Positions 1-8,529 of a stretch of 64,000 nt of DNA are shown one piece after another (positions within the stretch are counted from its first letter, which is position 1; each line of letters starts with the position of its first letter). This DNA is from Pseudomonas sp. P7548 (lineage in GTDB: Bacteria > Pseudomonadota > Gammaproteobacteria > Pseudomonadales > Pseudomonadaceae), in contig NZ_JACARO010000014.1 of assembly GCF_013386585.1 (NCBI RefSeq), positions 359 to 64,358 on the forward strand. Reading direction: 5' to 3'. A program made the position numbers and the translations under genes. The notes below the pieces were generated by a model. The model was not told the DNA's origin, ran no database searches, and worked only from the letters and a program-made list of their open reading frames with translations.

Positions 1-110
1 CGAGTGTTGGGGCAAGAGCGCTTTGGTTACTTTCGCGCTTTTCGAAAGTGACCCGCTGTAAGAGCGGAACCAATTTCAGCCGTTACCGAAGAAATGGATA
101 TACACACAGA
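1..110. repeat. Dispersed Pseudomonas intergenic repeat (partial)
   Basis: The stretch contains an inverted repeat around GGTTACTTTCG / CGAAAGTGACC, followed by CCGCTGTAAGAGCGGAACC. From memory, this arrangement resembles a family of non-coding repeats scattered between genes in Pseudomonas chromosomes. It lies downstream of hptB, and its left end is cut by the window. No gene is visible here. The assignment rests on remembered resemblance and not on a search. Confidence 0.5.
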
Positions 111-111
111 G

Positions 112-456
112 TCAAACCCCAAACCGCCCCCGCTCCGACTCATAAAGCGGCCGAACCAAAGCAAACTCATGATCAATCTGATCCACCAAATCCCCAAGGT
201 TCGCCGCAGCCCCCGCCGACTCAACCTCCAGCCGCTGGCACAACTGCGCCAACCGCACCGCCCCAAGGTTGCCGCTGCTGCCCTTGAAGCTATGGGCAAT
301 CCGCCCCAACGCCTTGGCATCGTCGCGCGCCTTGCGCAGCGCTTCGACACGTTTTTGCGAATCATCAAGAAAGGTATCGAGCAACTTGGGGTACTCGCCT
401 TCCATGACTTCCTGCAAACCCGAGAGCACGTCCGGGTCCAGATGAATCTCAGCCAC
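112..456 (-). CDS. hptB: Histidine phosphotransfer protein HptB
   Basis: This is a single-domain Hpt protein of 114 residues. The phosphorylatable histidine is His55 in the motif AHSFKGSSGN, which is the usual Hpt signature. The start is GTG, chosen because AAGGAG lies seven bases upstream. It is the last gene of an hsbA-hsbR-hptB cluster. In Pseudomonas HptB takes phosphate from several hybrid sensor kinases and passes it to the receiver domain of HsbR, which links the kinases to flagellar gene expression and biofilm formation. The function is inferred from family and context; the histidine motif and gene order are seen directly. Confidence 0.92.
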   Translation of the reverse strand: MAEIHLDPDVLSGLQEVMEGEYPKLLDTFLDDSQKRVEALRKARDDAKALGRIAHSFKGSSGNLGAVRLAQLCQRLEVESAGAAANLGDLVDQIDHEFALVRPLYESERGRFGV

Positions 457-486
457 TTGCTCGCTCCTTGATCAAGAATCGGCGGA

Positions 487-2205
487 TTATGCCAGAGCCC
501 CCCAGCAAAACTCCACGCACACACTGCGCCCACCGTCAGACCAGCGTACATTGCTGCTCAATTGACGCACCAGGCTCAACCCCCGGCCAGACAGACGGTC
601 AACGTCCAACGGCCGGGCCAGCATCTGTTCCACGTCGAACCCGGGGCCGCTGTCTTCGAGGCGCAACAACATCTTGCCACCGGTGTCGGTCGGCACCACC
701 TGCACATGCACGCGCACATAACCGCTGCTCAGTTGCGCCAGCCGTTCGTTGCGCTGGCGATAGTAGTGGGCGAACCCCTCGGCATCACGCTTGAGCCGCG
801 AATCCAGGCCCAGCACGCCATGCTCCAGCGCATTGGAATACAGCTCGGCCATGACGCTGTAGAGCGCCCCGCTCTGCTCACGCAAGCCATGAATCTCCAG
901 TAACAGTTGCAACAAATACGGCAACGGGTTGTAGCTTTTGAGGGTCTGCCCACGGAATTCGAAACTGACCGACCAGTCCAGCGGGCACGACTGGCCGCTG
1001 TCGGCATACAGCGGTTGCGCTGTGCGCAACGACTGGCCGGGCTGCAAGGTGATCTCGACCAGACTGACGTCATCGCGCACTTCACCGCGAAACGCGGCCA
1101 ACGCCTGCTCGATGTCCTCGAACAACCGGTCGGGCTCGCGGTTGGCGGCAAATACCTGTTGCAGGCGCTCGACGCCAAACAGTTGGTCATTGGCGTCAGC
1201 GGTATCCAGCACGCCGTCAGACAGCAAAAACACCCGGTCGCCCAACGCCATGGGCCACACCTCGGTGCTGTCATCAAACGCTTGTGCCGACAACACCCCC
1301 AACGGCAAATGCCGCGATTCAAGCGGCGTACGCTTGCCGGTGGCGACTTCATGCACATAGCCTTCGGGCATGCCGCCGTTCCATACCTCCACCACCCGCC
1401 GCTGGGTGCTCAGGCATAACAGCGTGGCGCAGCAGAACATGTCCACCGGCAGGATGCGCTTGAGCTTGGCGTTCATCTCCCGCAAGGTCTGCGCCAGGCC
1501 GTAACCCTTGGCCGTCATGCCGTAGAACACTTCAGCCAAGGGCATGGCGCCGACGGCTGCCGGCAAGCCGTGGCCGGTGAAGTCGCCGAGCAATACGTGC
1601 ATGTCACCGGACGGCGTGTAGGCCGCCAGCAACAGATCACCGTTGAACAGCGCATAGGGCGATTGCAGGTAGCGGATGTTGGGCGCGGCATTGATGCAGC
1701 CCGAGTGCGCCACCTTGTCGAACACCGCCTTGGCCACCCGCTGCTCGTGCAGGAGATAGTCATGGTGCTTGGCGATCAGGTCGCGCTGCTGCAGGACCGT
1801 GGCTTGCAACCGCCGCAGGCGGTCCATGGCGTTGATCTTCGCGGCGAGAATCAGCTGGTTATAGGGTTTGGGCAGGAAGTCATCACCCCCCGCATCCAGG
1901 CAACGGGCCAGGGCTTCGCTTTCGCGCAGGGAGGTCAGGAAAATCAGCGGCACCAACTCTTCGCCTGCCAACTGCTTGATCCGGCGCGCCGCCTCGAAGC
2001 CGTCCATCACCGGCATCAGCGCATCCATCAACACCAGTTGCGGGCGCTCACGGGTGAAGACCTCGACGGCTTCAGCGCCATTGGTGGCCGTGAGCACCTG
2101 GTGGCCCTGGCGCCGCACAATCGTCGACAGCAACAGCAGATCGGTGGCGCTGTCTTCGGCGATCAGGATCGTGAGCGGTTCCGGGACGGGGGCCAGGGTG
2201 CTCAA
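487..2205 (-). CDS. hsbR: HsbR, response regulator/PP2C phosphatase/anti-sigma kinase
   Basis: The 572-residue protein has three parts. A receiver domain spans about residues 11-125 with acceptor Asp61 in LVLMDALMPVMDG. A SpoIIE/PP2C-type phosphatase domain spans about 180-385. A C-terminal GHKL ATPase/serine-kinase domain spans about 420-570, ending with an ATP-lid motif SGRGLSL. In the HptB pathway HsbR either dephosphorylates or phosphorylates the antagonist HsbA according to its own phosphorylation. The start is unusual: TTG at 2205 overlaps the hsbA TGA as TTGA, and no ATG or GTG occurs in the next 15 codons before the receiver core, so expression is probably coupled to hsbA. Confidence 0.92.
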   Translation of the reverse strand: MSTLAPVPEPLTILIAEDSATDLLLLSTIVRRQGHQVLTATNGAEAVEVFTRERPQLVLMDALMPVMDGFEAARRIKQLAGEELVPLIFLTSLRESEALARCLDAGGDDFLPKPYNQLILAAKINAMDRLRRLQATVLQQRDLIAKHHDYLLHEQRVAKAVFDKVAHSGCINAAPNIRYLQSPYALFNGDLLLAAYTPSGDMHVLLGDFTGHGLPAAVGAMPLAEVFYGMTAKGYGLAQTLREMNAKLKRILPVDMFCCATLLCLSTQRRVVEVWNGGMPEGYVHEVATGKRTPLESRHLPLGVLSAQAFDDSTEVWPMALGDRVFLLSDGVLDTADANDQLFGVERLQQVFAANREPDRLFEDIEQALAAFRGEVRDDVSLVEITLQPGQSLRTAQPLYADSGQSCPLDWSVSFEFRGQTLKSYNPLPYLLQLLLEIHGLREQSGALYSVMAELYSNALEHGVLGLDSRLKRDAEGFAHYYRQRNERLAQLSSGYVRVHVQVVPTDTGGKMLLRLEDSGPGFDVEQMLARPLDVDRLSGRGLSLVRQLSSNVRWSDGGRSVCVEFCWGALA

Positions 2206-2507
2206 CTGATGTCGAACAGCTTGTCGAAGTTGGAAATGGCGAGGATCTTGCGCACATCGGAATTGCTGTTGACCACCCGCACTTCCGACTCATCCCCACC
2301 CGCGTGATCACGCAGCAGCAGGAGCATGCCCAGCGCGGAGCTGTCCATGTAGGTGGTTTCTTTCAAGTCGACGACGTACAGCTCCGGCACTTTGTAGAAG
2401 CGCTCGTAGGCATCCCGAAACGTCTGGTGGCTGCCGAAGTCGAACCGCCCCTTGATCGCGATCGTCAACTTCTTCCCGTCCAGGGATACTTCTGATTCGA
2501 CTGACAT
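2202..2507 (-). CDS. hsbA: HsbA, STAS-domain anti-sigma factor antagonist
   Basis: This is a 101-residue STAS protein. The motif YMDSSALGMLLLL places the likely phosphorylated serine at 56 or 57, as in SpoIIAA-type antagonists. The start at 2507 is chosen over an upstream in-frame codon because AAGGAG stands seven bases ahead of it. HsbA is the substrate of HsbR. In P. aeruginosa unphosphorylated HsbA binds the anti-sigma factor FlgM and phosphorylated HsbA engages a diguanylate cyclase, which couples swimming and biofilm decisions. flgM is not in this window. Family and neighbours make the assignment firm; the partner assignments come from P. aeruginosa. Confidence 0.92.
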   Translation of the reverse strand: MSVESEVSLDGKKLTIAIKGRFDFGSHQTFRDAYERFYKVPELYVVDLKETTYMDSSALGMLLLLRDHAGGDESEVRVVNSNSDVRKILAISNFDKLFDIS

Positions 2508-2579
2508 GCGACTGCTCCTTGTCATTGGCAATGACACAAGGTTTAGCAGGCGAACCGCATCTGAGCAACACCCCACCTC

Positions 2580-2673
2580 AACTGTAGGCGCCGGCTTACC
2601 GGCGATGGCGGCCTATCGGCGGGCTCATCAGCGCCTGGTAAACCGTTATCGCCGGCAAGCCGGCGCCTACAGT
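2580..2673. repeat. REP doublet (GTAGGCGCCGGCTT type)
   Basis: The outer arms AACTGTAGGCGCCGGCT and AGCCGGCGCCTACAGTT are perfect inverted copies of 17 bases, and each arm itself folds into a short hairpin. This is the REPIN layout common in Pseudomonas. It separates hsbA from fliJ and may act as a transcript end or stability element. Confidence 0.85.
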
Positions 2674-2689
2674 TATGCGGGGGTGGAGT

Positions 2690-3139
2690 TCAGAATTGGG
2701 ATTGGCGCGGGAGGCGCTGGGAGAGTTCGTCGAGCAGCTTCTGCTCGCGCTTGTCTTCGATGGCGCGGGCTTCGTCGATGTAGCGCTGCACCAATTTGCG
2801 CAGGCCCTCGACGCGGGCGAACGCGGCTTGCCAGCTTTCACGGGCTTTATCGAGGTTGTTCTGGTGCCAGGCCAGGCTTTGGCGCTGCTGGCCGACGGCG
2901 GTTTCCAGCTGGTTGAGAAAGCCCTGGTAGCCCATCAACCACTGGCCGGACACCCCCTTACTGCCGCGCTCGATCCATTGCTGCTGGTATTCGCTGCGAA
3001 AACGCTCCAGGTCGCCCAACTTGCTTTCGGCCAGGCGGACCTGCCCCTGGAAATACCCCAGGCGTTGCACAGCGGTTTTCTCGGCCTTTTCGGCCATGTC
3101 CACCACCGGGGCCAGACGCGACGAACGGGTGCTGGCCAT
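2690..3139 (-). CDS. fliJ: Flagellar export chaperone FliJ
   Basis: The product is a 149-residue, almost wholly alpha-helical coiled-coil protein rich in Gln, Arg, Leu and Glu, as expected for FliJ, which is normally about 147 residues. FliJ forms the central stalk in the FliI hexamer of the flagellar type III export apparatus and helps couple ATP hydrolysis to export and to chaperone recycling. It starts three bases after the fliI stop and ends the fliE-J transcription unit. Sequence similarity of FliJ proteins is weak, so position after fliI is the stronger evidence. Confidence 0.92.
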   Translation of the reverse strand: MASTRSSRLAPVVDMAEKAEKTAVQRLGYFQGQVRLAESKLGDLERFRSEYQQQWIERGSKGVSGQWLMGYQGFLNQLETAVGQQRQSLAWHQNNLDKARESWQAAFARVEGLRKLVQRYIDEARAIEDKREQKLLDELSQRLPRQSQF

Positions 3140-3142
3140 GGC

Positions 3143-4501
3143 TTAGCCGCCGGGCGCCGGGGCGAAGATCGTACCCAGGTGCGCTTCGCTCTCGCCCATG
3201 CTGATCTTGTCGTTGAGGCCTTGGCGCAAGTAGGTCACCAACTGCGGTTGCAGGGCAATCGCCAAGTCGGTCTCGCGATCCCCCCCGGCCACGTAGGCGC
3301 CGACGCTGATCAAGTCGCGGCTCTGCTGGTAACGCGACCACAATTGCTTGAAGTGCTGGGCACGGGTCATGTGTTCCGGCGTAACCACGGCCGGCATCAC
3401 CCGGCTGATGGAGGCTTCGATATCGATGGCCGGGTAGTGCCCTTCTTCAGCCAGGCGCCGCGACAGCACGATATGGCCGTCCAACACGCCCCGCGCCGAG
3501 TCGGCAATCGGGTCCTGCTGGTCGTCGCCTTCAGACAATACGGTATAGAACGCGGTGATCGAGCCGCCCCCGGCCTCGGCGTTACCGGCACGCTCCACCA
3601 GCTTGGGCAGCTTGGCGAAGACCGACGGTGGATAGCCCTTGGTAGCGGGCGGCTCGCCGATGGCCAAGGCGATTTCCCGCTGGGCCTGGGCGAAACGGGT
3701 GAGCGAGTCCATCAGCAACAGGACGTTCTTGCCCTTGTCGCGAAAATATTCGGCGATGCGCGTGCAGTACATGGCCGCGCGCAGACGCATCAGCGGCGCA
3801 TCGTCCGCTGGTGAGGCCACGACCACCGAGCGCTTGAGGCCTTCTTCACCCAGGCTGTGCTCGATGAACTCCTTCACCTCACGACCCCGCTCGCCGATCA
3901 GCCCCACCACAATGATGTCGGCCTCGGTAAAGCGGGTCATCATGCCCAGCAACACCGACTTACCCACGCCGGTACCGGCGAACAGACCCAAACGCTGGCC
4001 ACGGCCGACCGTCAACAATCCGTTGATGCTGCGGATGCCCACGTCCAGCGGCACGCTGATGGGGTTGCGGTTGAGCGGGTTAATGGTGGGGCCGTCCATC
4101 GGCACCCAGTCTTCGGCCTTCATACCGCCCTTGCCGTCCAGCGCACGGCCAGCGCCATCAAGCACGCGGCCGAGCATGCTCATGCCCATGGGCAGGCGGC
4201 CGGTGTCAGCCAAGGGCACCACGCGCGCACCGGGAGCAATGCCCGCCAGGCTGCCCACGGGCATCAGGAAAATCTTGCTGCCGGAAAAACCCATCACCTC
4301 GGCTTCGACTTGCACAGGGTGATAGCTGTCGTCGTTGATCACCATGCAGCGGCTGCCCATGGCGGCGCGCAGGCCCTCGGCTTCGAGGGTCAGGCCGACC
4401 ATGCGCAACAGGCGCCCTTCGAGGATCGGCTGGCCGGGCAGCTCGGTGGCCTCGGCATAACCGCCCAGGCGCTTGGCGAAACTGGTGCGATCAAGGCGCA
4501 T
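3143..4501 (-). CDS. fliI: Flagellum-specific ATPase FliI
   Basis: This is the F1-beta-like ATPase of the flagellar export gate, 452 residues. The Walker A motif GTGVGKS is at about residues 176-182, followed by the [10 protein letters not shown] segment and the Walker B run [13 protein letters not shown]. The start is the ATG at 4501 ([12 protein letters not shown]). An in-frame TTG at 4519 extends the frame, but the ATG agrees with family N-termini. The gene overlaps the 3' end of fliH by 11 bases, which suggests coupled translation. FliI with FliH and FliJ delivers substrates to the FlhA/FlhB gate, whose genes are outside the window. Confidence 0.96.
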   Translation of the reverse strand: MRLDRTSFAKRLGGYAEATELPGQPILEGRLLRMVGLTLEAEGLRAAMGSRCMVINDDSYHPVQVEAEVMGFSGSKIFLMPVGSLAGIAPGARVVPLADTGRLPMGMSMLGRVLDGAGRALDGKGGMKAEDWVPMDGPTINPLNRNPISVPLDVGIRSINGLLTVGRGQRLGLFAGTGVGKSVLLGMMTRFTEADIIVVGLIGERGREVKEFIEHSLGEEGLKRSVVVASPADDAPLMRLRAAMYCTRIAEYFRDKGKNVLLLMDSLTRFAQAQREIALAIGEPPATKGYPPSVFAKLPKLVERAGNAEAGGGSITAFYTVLSEGDDQQDPIADSARGVLDGHIVLSRRLAEEGHYPAIDIEASISRVMPAVVTPEHMTRAQHFKQLWSRYQQSRDLISVGAYVAGGDRETDLAIALQPQLVTYLRQGLNDKISMGESEAHLGTIFAPAPGG

Positions 4502-5255
4502 CGGGGGCGTCCAGCTCAACGCTCAGGTCAGGCTCGGCCGGGTGCAGGGCCTGTTCATGAAGTTGATCGAACAGCTTGGCCATGATCTGGCTGATGCGGG
4601 TTTCCACCGTGGCATCGATGCGGCTGTGCTCGGTCTCGACGCGGCAACCACCGGGCTGCAGCGAGGCGTCTTCGACGATGCGCCAGGTTTCTTCATGGCG
4701 CTCGCGCAGGGCTTTGACCTGTTCGAAATCCTGGGGGTTGATGTACAAGCGCACATTGCCGACCCCCAGGGGCAGCAGCTTGAGGGCTTCGCGCATCACG
4801 CTTTCGATATGGCTGGAATCCAGCACCAGTTCGCGCTGGATGACTTGGCGGGCAATATGCTCCACCAAGCCGACCATGGCTTTTTCGATCTGCGAATCCT
4901 GCTCGGCAATCGGGTCGAACAGCGTGCCCATCAAGCGCTCCAGGCTGGCCAACTTGACGCTCAGCGCGGCCTCGGCTTCCTGGCGGACCTTGAGGGTGGT
5001 GCTGCGAAAGCCGTCCTTTTCACCGGCAGCGAAGCCTTCGTTGTAAGCCTCCTGACGGATGGCCTCCACCTCTTCGAGGGTCAGTGGCTGGACTTCGTCC
5101 AGCGGCACTTCCTCGGACTCCACCGGCAGTTCTGGCTCCGGCTCAGGCTCAGGCTCGGGCACATGGGGATCGAAGCTGGGCAACGACCAGATGTCGAACC
5201 CGCCGACATCCCGCGCGCGAATCAGATCGCTGGGCGCCTCATCTTTGTTCGACAT
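4491..5255 (-). CDS. fliH: Flagellar assembly protein FliH
   Basis: The 254-residue protein has an acidic, proline- and glutamate-rich N-terminus with a run of repeated PE dipeptides near residues 50-65. A long helical segment and a C-terminal FliH/V-ATPase-E-like domain follow (about 120-240). FliH is the peripheral stalk and negative regulator of the FliI ATPase and ties it to the C-ring. The order fliG-fliH-fliI and the overlap with fliI support the call. The PE tract is low-complexity and probably disordered. Confidence 0.94.
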   Translation of the reverse strand: MSNKDEAPSDLIRARDVGGFDIWSLPSFDPHVPEPEPEPEPELPVESEEVPLDEVQPLTLEEVEAIRQEAYNEGFAAGEKDGFRSTTLKVRQEAEAALSVKLASLERLMGTLFDPIAEQDSQIEKAMVGLVEHIARQVIQRELVLDSSHIESVMREALKLLPLGVGNVRLYINPQDFEQVKALRERHEETWRIVEDASLQPGGCRVETEHSRIDATVETRISQIMAKLFDQLHEQALHPAEPDLSVELDAPDAP

Positions 5256-5265
5256 CAGGGGCGCC

Positions 5266-6285
5266 TTAGATCATTTCTTCGCCGCCCTTCCCGCCGAGAA
5301 CGATTTCTCCGGCTTCGGCCATACGGCGGGCAATGGTGAGGATTTCTTTCTGCGCGGTTTCCACGTCGCTGACGCGCACCGGGCCTTTGGCTTCCAGGTC
5401 GTCGCGCAACAGTTCCGAGGCACGCTTGGACATGTTCTTGAAGATCTTTTCTTTGACGTTTTCGTCCGAACCCTTGAGGGCCAGCACCAGCACGTCCGAG
5501 GACACCTCGCGCAGCAGCGCCTGGATGCCACGGTCGTCGACGTCGGAGAGGTTGTTGAACACGAACATGAGGTCTTCGATCTGGGTGGACAAGGTGTCGT
5601 CGATCTCGCGGATCGAGTCCATCAACTGGCCTTCGACCGAGCTGTCGAGGAAGTTCATGATGTCGGCCGCACGCTTGATACCGCCCAAGGTGGTGCGCGA
5701 CGCGTTCGAGTTGCCGGAGAACTGCTTCTCCAGAATGGTGTTCAGTTCTTTCAGCGCCGCCGGTTGCACGGTGTTCAACGACGAGACGCGCAGGATGATG
5801 TCCAGGCGCACCTTGTGGTCGAAATGGCCGAGCACTTCGCCGGCCTGGTCCGGGTCGAGGTATGCCACCACGATGGCCTGGATCTGCGGGTGCTCGTAGC
5901 GGATCACGTCGGCCACGGCGCGCGGTTCCATCCACTTGAGGCTGTCCAGGCCGCTGGTGTTGCCACCCAGCAGAATGCGGTCGATCAGGCCGTTGGCCTT
6001 GTCTTCACCCAGGGCCGAGGTGAGCATCTTGCGGATGTAGCTGTCGGAGCCGACGCCCAGGCTGGTCTGGTCGCCGACGATCTCGACGAACTCGCTCATC
6101 ACCTGCTCGACTTGCTCGCGGTGCACATTGCGCATCTGCGCCATGGCCACGCCCACCCGTTGAACCTCTTTGGGGCCCATGTGGCGCAGCACTTGGGCGG
6201 CGTCGGTTTCACCCAGGGACAGCAGCAATACAGCGGCTTTGTCGACCTTGGTGAGCTTGGCAACAGCGGCTCGATTATCACTCAT
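5266..6285 (-). CDS. fliG: Flagellar motor switch protein FliG
   Basis: This is the 339-residue switch protein that joins the MS ring to the C-ring and carries the charged torque helix facing the stator. The N-terminal domain (about 1-110) contains LGETDAAQVLRHM. The middle domain holds the EHPQ motif (EHPQIQAIVVAYL) that binds FliM. The C-terminal domain contains the conserved charged stretch LMFVFNNLSDVDDRGIQ. The start overlaps the fliF stop by eight bases (6278-6285), so the two are probably translationally coupled. Confidence 0.97.
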   Translation of the reverse strand: MSDNRAAVAKLTKVDKAAVLLLSLGETDAAQVLRHMGPKEVQRVGVAMAQMRNVHREQVEQVMSEFVEIVGDQTSLGVGSDSYIRKMLTSALGEDKANGLIDRILLGGNTSGLDSLKWMEPRAVADVIRYEHPQIQAIVVAYLDPDQAGEVLGHFDHKVRLDIILRVSSLNTVQPAALKELNTILEKQFSGNSNASRTTLGGIKRAADIMNFLDSSVEGQLMDSIREIDDTLSTQIEDLMFVFNNLSDVDDRGIQALLREVSSDVLVLALKGSDENVKEKIFKNMSKRASELLRDDLEAKGPVRVSDVETAQKEILTIARRMAEAGEIVLGGKGGEEMI

Positions 6286-8053
6286 CTGCGTTGATCCACT
6301 CTTTCACGACCTGGGCCACACGGCCCGGGTCTTCTGCCACCAGACTCTTGATTGCGTTCAGCTGAGCGTCATAGCCTTCGCTCGGGCTTGGCAACAGGAT
6401 GCTTTGCGGGCCGCCGAGGCTGACGCGATCGTTGGCCAGTTCGCCATCCAGGCCGCCCATGCCACCCAACTCAACGTCGCCACCTGCCAGGGCAAGCTGT
6501 TTCTTGCCATTGCCGGTGATGTTGTTGAGCACCGGGCGCAGCACACCGAACACCAGCACCAGGATGAACAACACCCCCAGCACTTGCTTGACGATGTCCC
6601 AGAACCACGGCTGGGTGTAGAACGCCGGGTCGGCGATCACTTCGCCACGCTCGGCGGAGAACGGCATGTTGATCACGCTGACGCTGTCACCACGGCTGGC
6701 GTCGAAACCGACGGCGTCCTGCACCAGGCGGGTGAAGCGCGCCAATTCATCGGCACTCCACGGCGCACGGGTAACAGCGCCGTCAGCCGGGTTGACCTTG
6801 ACCTGGTCATCGACCACCACCGACACCGACAGGCGATTGATACGGCCCTGTTGCTGCTTGGTGTGGCTGATGGAACGGTCGAGTTCGAAGTTCTTGGTCG
6901 ACTGGTTACGCTTGTCCGACGGGTACGGCGCGAGCATTGGCTGGCCGGTGGCCGGGTCCATGATCTGCTGACCGTTGGCGTCCAGCAGTGGCTGGCCAGG
7001 CTGTACCGCACCGGCCGAAGCGGTGGCGCCACCGGTAGTCTGCGGCGCCGAAGCCGGCGACGGCGGCTGGTTGCTCAGGGCGCCCGGCACACCTTGCGGG
7101 CCATTGCTGGCGGTGCGTTGTTCGTTGGTCGACTGCTCGCTGCGCAGGGCTGGCTGGTCGGGGTTGAACTGTTCAGAGGTCGACTCGACCGCGCTGAAGT
7201 CCACGTCGGCGGACACTTCGGCTTTGTAGCGGTCATTGCCCAGCACCGGTTGCAGGATGTTGTGCACACGCTGGGTGAGCATGCTTTCCATGCGGCGGCT
7301 GTAGTCGAACTGCTTGCCGGCCTGGGTCAGTGCAGAGTTCTCGGCCTGGTCGGACAGCAGGTTGCCCTTCTGGTCCACCACGGTAATTTGCGACTTGCTC
7401 AACTCCGGTACGCTGGTGGCGACCAGGTTGATGATCGCCAGGACCTGGCCAGGCTCCAGGGAGCGGCCGGCAAACAGCTCGACCAACACCGAGGCGCTTG
7501 GCTTGCGTTCGTCACGCACGAACACCGAGCTTTTCGGAATCGCCAGGTGCACGCGGGCGCCCTTGACGTTGTTGAGGCTGGAGATGGTGCGCGCCAGTTC
7601 GCCTTCCAGGCCACGACGGTAGCGTGTGGCTTCCATGAACTGGCTGGTCCCCAGGCCCTGGTCCTTGTCGAGGATTTCAAAGCCGATGTTGGCATCGGAC
7701 GGTGTCACGCCCGCAGCGGCCAGCTTCATGCGCGCACGGGCCACGTCGTCGGCCTTGACCAGCAACGCGCCAGAATTGGGTTCTACGGTGTAGGCGATGT
7801 CGGCGGCGGCGAGGGTTTCCATGATCTGCTTGGAATCCATGCCCGCCAGGCTGCCGTACAGCGGCCGGTAATCGGGTTGTTGCGACCACAACACCACGGC
7901 AAAACCAATCGCCACGCTCGCAGCCAGGCCGACCATCAGGCCCACCTGACGCAACATGGTCATTTCGGAGAGGTTTTCCAGGAACGACAGGCCAAACAGC
8001 GGCGGCTTGCCGTCTGCCTTGGCGGGTGCGTTGTCCACGACTGCTTCTGCCAT
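6278..8053 (-). CDS. fliF: Flagellar MS-ring protein FliF
   Basis: The 591-residue inner-membrane protein forms the MS ring, the platform of the basal body. There is one transmembrane helix near residues 36-56 and a second near 488-509. Between them lie ring-building domains and a low-complexity Gly/Ala/Gln-rich linker (about 315-375). The C-terminal tail after the second helix is the FliG-binding end. It lies 16 bases downstream of fliE. The length is somewhat above the 550-560 of enterobacteria and usual for pseudomonads. Confidence 0.96.
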   Translation of the reverse strand: MAEAVVDNAPAKADGKPPLFGLSFLENLSEMTMLRQVGLMVGLAASVAIGFAVVLWSQQPDYRPLYGSLAGMDSKQIMETLAAADIAYTVEPNSGALLVKADDVARARMKLAAAGVTPSDANIGFEILDKDQGLGTSQFMEATRYRRGLEGELARTISSLNNVKGARVHLAIPKSSVFVRDERKPSASVLVELFAGRSLEPGQVLAIINLVATSVPELSKSQITVVDQKGNLLSDQAENSALTQAGKQFDYSRRMESMLTQRVHNILQPVLGNDRYKAEVSADVDFSAVESTSEQFNPDQPALRSEQSTNEQRTASNGPQGVPGALSNQPPSPASAPQTTGGATASAGAVQPGQPLLDANGQQIMDPATGQPMLAPYPSDKRNQSTKNFELDRSISHTKQQQGRINRLSVSVVVDDQVKVNPADGAVTRAPWSADELARFTRLVQDAVGFDASRGDSVSVINMPFSAERGEVIADPAFYTQPWFWDIVKQVLGVLFILVLVFGVLRPVLNNITGNGKKQLALAGGDVELGGMGGLDGELANDRVSLGGPQSILLPSPSEGYDAQLNAIKSLVAEDPGRVAQVVKEWINADE

Positions 8054-8069
8054 GACTTAAATCTCGTCC

Positions 8070-8399
8070 TTAAACCGGCATCTGCATGATGTCTTGATAA
8101 GCCTGAACCAGCTTGTTACGCACTTGCGTCAACGCCTGGAAGGAGACGCTGGCCTTTTGCGAAGCGACCATCACATCGGTGAGGTCCACGCCGCTCTTGC
8201 CGATCTCGAAGGCGGTGGCCAACTGACTGGAAGCTTGCTGGGTGTCACTGACTTTGTTGATTGCCTGACCGAGCATGTCGGCAAAACTGCTTTGGCCCAA
8301 TTCCGGCGCTGGCGCGACGGATTTCGGTTGAGCCATGGCATCCATTTGCATGGAGCGCATATCCAACATCAACCGATTGAACTCAATACCCTGGCTCAT
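8070..8399 (-). CDS. fliE: Flagellar hook-basal body protein FliE
   Basis: This small protein of 109 residues connects the MS ring to the proximal rod. The C-terminal half is the conserved FliE segment, including [34 protein letters not shown]. It is the first gene of fliEFGHIJ and sits 60 bases downstream of a consensus sigma-54 promoter (8460-8475), consistent with FleR-activated class III transcription in pseudomonads. Confidence 0.95.
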   Translation of the reverse strand: MSQGIEFNRLMLDMRSMQMDAMAQPKSVAPAPELGQSSFADMLGQAINKVSDTQQASSQLATAFEIGKSGVDLTDVMVASQKASVSFQALTQVRNKLVQAYQDIMQMPV

Positions 8400-8459
8400 G
8401 ACCTTCTCTCTCCGACGACCCGCAATTTTTTGACACTACGCAGCGGTTACTGGGGTGGT

Positions 8460-8475
8460 AGCAACAAGGGTGCCA
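8460..8475 (-). promoter_or_regulatory. Sigma-54 promoter of fliEFGHIJ
   Basis: Read on the minus strand, the site is TGGCACCCTTGTTGCT. It has the -24 element TGGCAC and the -12 element TTGCT, with GG and GC exactly ten bases apart. This is a full match to the RpoN consensus and lies 60 bases before the fliE ATG. FleR, encoded just upstream, is the expected activator. Confidence 0.9.
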
Positions 8476-8529
8476 GATCCGTGGCGACTCGTAAGAAAAG
8501 GCGACAAACCCTGTCGGCCTAACTTTTTG

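Noticed and set aside
2580..2673. Insertion sequence ends
   Set aside because: The inverted repeats enclose only about 60 bases with no transposase; they are REP hairpins.
3857..4585. Long plus-strand frames opposite fliI, fliH, fliG, fliF and other genes (for example 6170-8089 and 20199-22466)
   Set aside because: They mirror the third-position GC pattern of the real minus-strand genes, show His/Gln/Arg/Ala-rich low-information composition and match no family.
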